This document shows, one piece after another, positions 61,589 through 64,000 of a stretch of DNA of 64,000 nucleotides. Position numbers and translations under genes: made by a program. The first letter of the stretch is position 1. Every line of letters begins with the position of its first letter. The stretch spans positions 4,496,001 to 4,560,000 of the forward strand of contig NZ_CP146232.1 of the NCBI RefSeq assembly GCF_037040815.1, given 5' to 3'. The notes under the pieces were generated by a model, which did no database searches, was not told the DNA's origin, and worked only from the letters and a program-made list of their open reading frames with translations. The stretch is from Pararoseomonas sp. SCSIO 73927. Lineage in GTDB: Bacteria > Pseudomonadota > Alphaproteobacteria > Acetobacterales > Acetobacteraceae.

Positions 61589-61939
61589 TTAGTCGTGGCT
61601 TCCGACAGGGCTCGGCTCGCGCGGCGTGAGGGTCATGGTGGTCTCCCGGACCGGGGCACCGCCCTGGGTGGGCTGCGGGGCAGCGGGACCGGCGCCCGCG
61701 CCGGCAGAGGCCGCGTCGAACAGCATGATCGGGGCGCCCGGCATCACGGTGCTGATCGCGTGCTTGTAGACGAGCTGGGTGTGCCCGTCACGGCGCAGCA
61801 GCACCGAGAAGTTGTCGAACCAGGTGATGATGCCCTGCAGCTTCACGCCGTTCACCAGGAAGACGGTGACGGGGGTCTTGCTCTTGCGAACATGGTTCAG
61901 GAACACGTCCTGCACGTTCTGGGACTTCTCGGCAGCCAT
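61589..61939 (-). CDS. hfq: RNA chaperone Hfq (116 aa)
   Basis: A hexameric Sm-like protein that pairs small RNAs with mRNAs. The Sm1 region is [31 protein letters not shown], read at 6-36, and Sm2 is [12 protein letters not shown] with the YKHA signature. Beyond the 75-residue core there is a C-terminal tail of about 40 residues rich in Ala, Pro and Gly, ending [20 protein letters not shown] forms a strong ribosome site. hflX follows, as in many proteobacteria. Confidence 0.97.
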   Translation of the reverse strand: MAAEKSQNVQDVFLNHVRKSKTPVTVFLVNGVKLQGIITWFDNFSVLLRRDGHTQLVYKHAISTVMPGAPIMLFDAASAGAGAGPAAPQPTQGGAPVRETTMTLTPREPSPVGSHD

Positions 61940-62086
61940 TGGCTGATGTCCTTCTTCTTTAAGGTCGCCTGGCCCCCTCCATCGAGGGGCCGTGGCGGCA
62001 CGGATGCGGCTTTTCTTCGCGGGCCGGCCCGTGGCCGCCCCGCCCCGCTGGGGCGCGCATCCTCGCCCCTGTCGGGACAGGCAGAC

Positions 62087-62749
62087 TCACCCGGCGGCGG
62101 CCGCCTTGTCCAGCGCGGATAGCGCATCCGTCATCTGCGCGGCGGTGAGGAAGTGCAACGCGGGGGCCGCCGCGGCGGGGCCGCCATCATGCGCCGCGTC
62201 GCCGAGCAGCACGGGAAGGAGGCCGGCGCGGCGGGCGGCGTCCATGTCCAGGGCGTTGTCGCCGACGTACCAGACCGAGGCGCCGGGCGTGACGCCGCAG
62301 GCGGCGCAGGCGACGCGCATGGGGATCGGGTCAGGCTTGTCCGCCGCGCAGTCGCCCGCGCCGACGAGGGCACAGAACAGCGGCGTCCAGCCGAGATGGT
62401 CCGCCTCCGCCCGAAGCAGGGAGCCGCCCTTGTTGGAGAGGACCGCCATGGGCGCGATCCGCGCGGCCCCGCGCAGCGCTGCCTCGGCGCCAGGCATGGG
62501 GCGCAGCACCTCCAGGTGGGTGGCCCGGACGGCGGCGTAGAAGATGTCCCGCGCGTGCTCCCAGCGGTCGCCGAAGATGCCGGGAAAGCTGTCGCGCAGG
62601 GATTTCCGGACGCGCTCCTTCACCTCCTCAAGGGTCCATTCCGGCAGGCCGGCGTCGCGGAAGGCGGCGTTGAGGCCGGCGCGGATGGCGGGCCAGCCAT
62701 CGGCCAGGGTGTTGTCCCAGTCCCAGATGATCGCGGAGGGACGGGTCAT
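62087..62749 (-). CDS. HAD-superfamily phosphatase, phosphoglycolate-phosphatase-like (220 aa)
   Basis: A cytoplasmic phosphatase of the haloacid dehalogenase superfamily. The nucleophile motif is IIWDWDNTLADG, motif II VLSNKGG with Asn-Lys in place of the common Ser/Thr-Asn, motif III KPDPIPM and motif IV VWYVGDNALDMDAA. The helical cap (about 18-85) is the type found in phosphoglycolate phosphatases. Substrate unproved. It overlaps the D-amino-acid transaminase gene by 4 bp and lies about 150 bp before hfq. Confidence 0.87.
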   Translation of the reverse strand: MTRPSAIIWDWDNTLADGWPAIRAGLNAAFRDAGLPEWTLEEVKERVRKSLRDSFPGIFGDRWEHARDIFYAAVRATHLEVLRPMPGAEAALRGAARIAPMAVLSNKGGSLLRAEADHLGWTPLFCALVGAGDCAADKPDPIPMRVACAACGVTPGASVWYVGDNALDMDAARRAGLLPVLLGDAAHDGGPAAAAPALHFLTAAQMTDALSALDKAAAAG

Positions 62750-63627
62750 GCGGCGTTGCGCGGCGCGCCCTTCGCGTGGCGGGCGAAGATGTCGAAGAGG
62801 CGGCGGGTGACCGGGCCGGGGGTGCCGTCACCGACGGGCCTGCCGTCGATGGAAAGGACGGGCTTCACGAAGGAGCCGGCGGAGGTGATGAAGGCCTCCT
62901 GCGCCCGCGACAGCTCCTCCAGAGAGACGGGGCGCTCCTCGGCCCGCAGCCCGTGCTCCGCCATCTCCGCCAGCAGGGCCGCGCGGGTGCAGCCCGGGAG
63001 GATGGCGTGGCCGAGTGGCGGGATGCGGAGCACCCCCGCCTCGTCCACGGCCCAGAAGCTCGTCGCGGCGCCCTCGGTCACCACGCGCGTGGCGGGGTCG
63101 AAGAGGATCGCCTCCCCTGCCCCGGCCTCCCTCGCGGCCTGGCGCGCGAGGACGTTGGCCAGGAGGTTGATGCTCTTGATGTCGCGCCGGGCCCAGCGGT
63201 GGTCGGGGTGGGTGATGGCGGCGGTGTTCCAGCCCTCGATGGTCTCGGGATAGGCGGGGGCGCGGCGGGCCGTGACGACGAGGCTGACGGGGGGCGCAAC
63301 CTTCGGGAAGGCGTGATCGCGCCGGGCGACTCCCCGGCCGACCTGCATATAGACGAGCCCGTCCGCTGTGATGCGGTTGCGCCGGACCACCTCGCGCAGC
63401 ACCAGCCTCAGCGTCGCCAGCGGCATGGGCATGTCGATGCGGATTTCGCGGAGGGAGCGCTCGAGCCGGGCCAGGTGCAGCTCCTCGTCGAGGAAGCGGC
63501 CGGCGTGGATCTGCACCACCTCGTAGATGCCGTCGCCGAGCTGGTAGCCGCGGTCCTCGATGTTCACGCAGGCGTCGCGCTGGGCGACGTAGCGCCCGTT
63601 CACGTAGGCGATGCGGGACACGGACAA
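62746..63627 (-). CDS. D-amino-acid transaminase-like class IV aminotransferase (293 aa)
   Basis: A PLP enzyme of fold type IV. The catalytic lysine is in ARRDIKSINLLANVLA. Other family blocks are VNIEDRGYQLGDGIYEVV at the start, YMQVGRGVARRDHAFP, and VTEGAATSFWAV with the phosphate-binding region. These fit D-alanine/D-glutamate transaminase (Dat) better than branched-chain aminotransferase or aminodeoxychorismate lyase. Its position between ntrX and hfq recurs in Rhodospirillales. Coupled to the HAD gene by a 4-bp overlap. Confidence 0.9.
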   Translation of the reverse strand: MSVSRIAYVNGRYVAQRDACVNIEDRGYQLGDGIYEVVQIHAGRFLDEELHLARLERSLREIRIDMPMPLATLRLVLREVVRRNRITADGLVYMQVGRGVARRDHAFPKVAPPVSLVVTARRAPAYPETIEGWNTAAITHPDHRWARRDIKSINLLANVLARQAAREAGAGEAILFDPATRVVTEGAATSFWAVDEAGVLRIPPLGHAILPGCTRAALLAEMAEHGLRAEERPVSLEELSRAQEAFITSAGSFVKPVLSIDGRPVGDGTPGPVTRRLFDIFARHAKGAPRNAA

Positions 63628-63701
63628 CCCTTCGAGCCGGAGAGAAGAGCCCCCAGCCCTACTCCCGGCGCGGAGCCCTGGCCAGAGCCGCGGGGCGGGG
63701 A

Positions 63702-64000
63702 TCAGGCGTTCGCCCGGTCCTCCGCCTGCACGCCCAGAAACTTCAGCTTCCGGTGCAGGGCCGAGCGCTCCATGCCCACGAAGTTGGCCGTGCGGCTGAT
63801 GTTCCCGCCGAAGCGGAGGAGCTGGGCCTCCAGGTACTGCCGCTCGAAGAGCTCGCGCGCGTCCCGGAGCGGCAGGGTCATGATCTCGCTGGAACGGTCC
63901 AGCTTCAGCATGGCGGGGGCGGAGGAACCGACCTCGGGGGGCAGCATCTCCGGCCGGATCGGGTCGGCGGGGCCGCCCGGGGCCATGATGAGGAGCCAGT
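63702..64000 (-). CDS. ntrX: Nitrogen-regulation response regulator NtrX, C-terminal part (5' end outside window)
   Basis: The C-terminus of a sigma-54-type response regulator. The frame continues to the window edge, where WLLIMAPGGP can be read, the end of the AAA+ region. A linker leads to the Fis-type helix-turn-helix (QYLEAQLLRFGGNISRTANFVGMERSALHRKLKFLG). The wording of this last segment is typical of NtrX. NtrX with sensor NtrY controls nitrogen and redox responses. The ATG at 63986 is internal and not the true start. Confidence 0.9.
   Translation of the reverse strand, partial: WLLIMAPGGPADPIRPEMLPPEVGSSAPAMLKLDRSSEIMTLPLRDARELFERQYLEAQLLRFGGNISRTANFVGMERSALHRKLKFLGVQAEDRANA

Overview
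The window reads as chromosomal DNA of a very GC-rich alphaproteobacterium, most likely an Acetobacteraceae/Roseomonas-like member of the Rhodospirillales. The evidence is high G+C with heavy third-position GC bias, PleD, NtrX-Hfq-HflX, SdhE, uvrA/ssb divergence with a GTTC-N7-GTTC type LexA box, and the recG-sdhE-mfd order. Assignment to a genus is inference. The window holds about 63 protein genes and two tRNAs. I see no rRNA, CRISPR array, insertion sequence or prophage. Both ends are inside genes: pleD at the left, ntrX at the right. Layout: 1-2.3 kb has the pleD tail, an exported CHAP peptidase and a RidA-like protein. 2.4-10.0 kb is a long minus-strand run of overlapping genes. It starts with coxG, a MoxR ATPase, coxE, two half-size XdhC-type proteins and a fused molybdopterin-binding/nucleotidyltransferase protein, and continues into a small conserved protein, a lipoprotein and an MFS exporter. 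The first six form a maturation set for a molybdenum hydroxylase of the CO-dehydrogenase/xanthine-dehydrogenase type, but no catalytic subunits lie in the window. 10.3-17.2 kb is mixed: PrpB/PEP-mutase family lyase, DUF192 protein, AHSA1/SRPBCC protein, two metallo-beta-lactamase-fold proteins, DUF815 ATPase, yajC, sodB and a phytoene-synthase-fold protein. 17.2-25.7 kb is a DNA-maintenance block (uvrA, LexA box, ssb, gyrA, coaD), two tandem cyclophilins and tRNA-Lys. 25.9-29.6 kb, directly after tRNA-Lys, holds the least ordinary genes: a predicted His-metal-fold nuclease and two overlapping large genes that I do not recognise. 29.6-35.3 kb has a TauE/SafE permease, a polyprenol-phosphate glycosyltransferase with GtrA domain translationally coupled to a GT39/83 glycosyltransferase, a TctC-type binding protein and msrP. 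35.3-41.0 kb is a Gld-type ABC exporter operon with a Nudix gene, then a lipoprotein. 41.0-49.3 kb is recG, sdhE, mfd, a DUF1194 protein, a FrnE-like oxidoreductase, a 12-bp tandem repeat, nth and tRNA-Ser. 49.4-58.6 kb carries envelope genes (LpxR-like deacylase, MltB-type transglycosylase, rlpA, D,D-carboxypeptidase) running into tmk-holB-metG-tatD-MBL. 58.6-64 kb is mazG facing an inositol-monophosphatase-family gene, hflX, hfq, a HAD phosphatase, a D-amino-acid transaminase and ntrX. How they work together: most blocks are standard housekeeping operons with 1-4 bp stop/start overlaps. The cox-type accessory genes and msrP both point to molybdenum-cofactor enzymes. The uvrA/ssb/mfd/recG/nth set covers DNA repair, with the LexA site tying uvrA and perhaps ssb to the SOS response. 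The post-tRNA-Lys islet is the best candidate for something undescribed.
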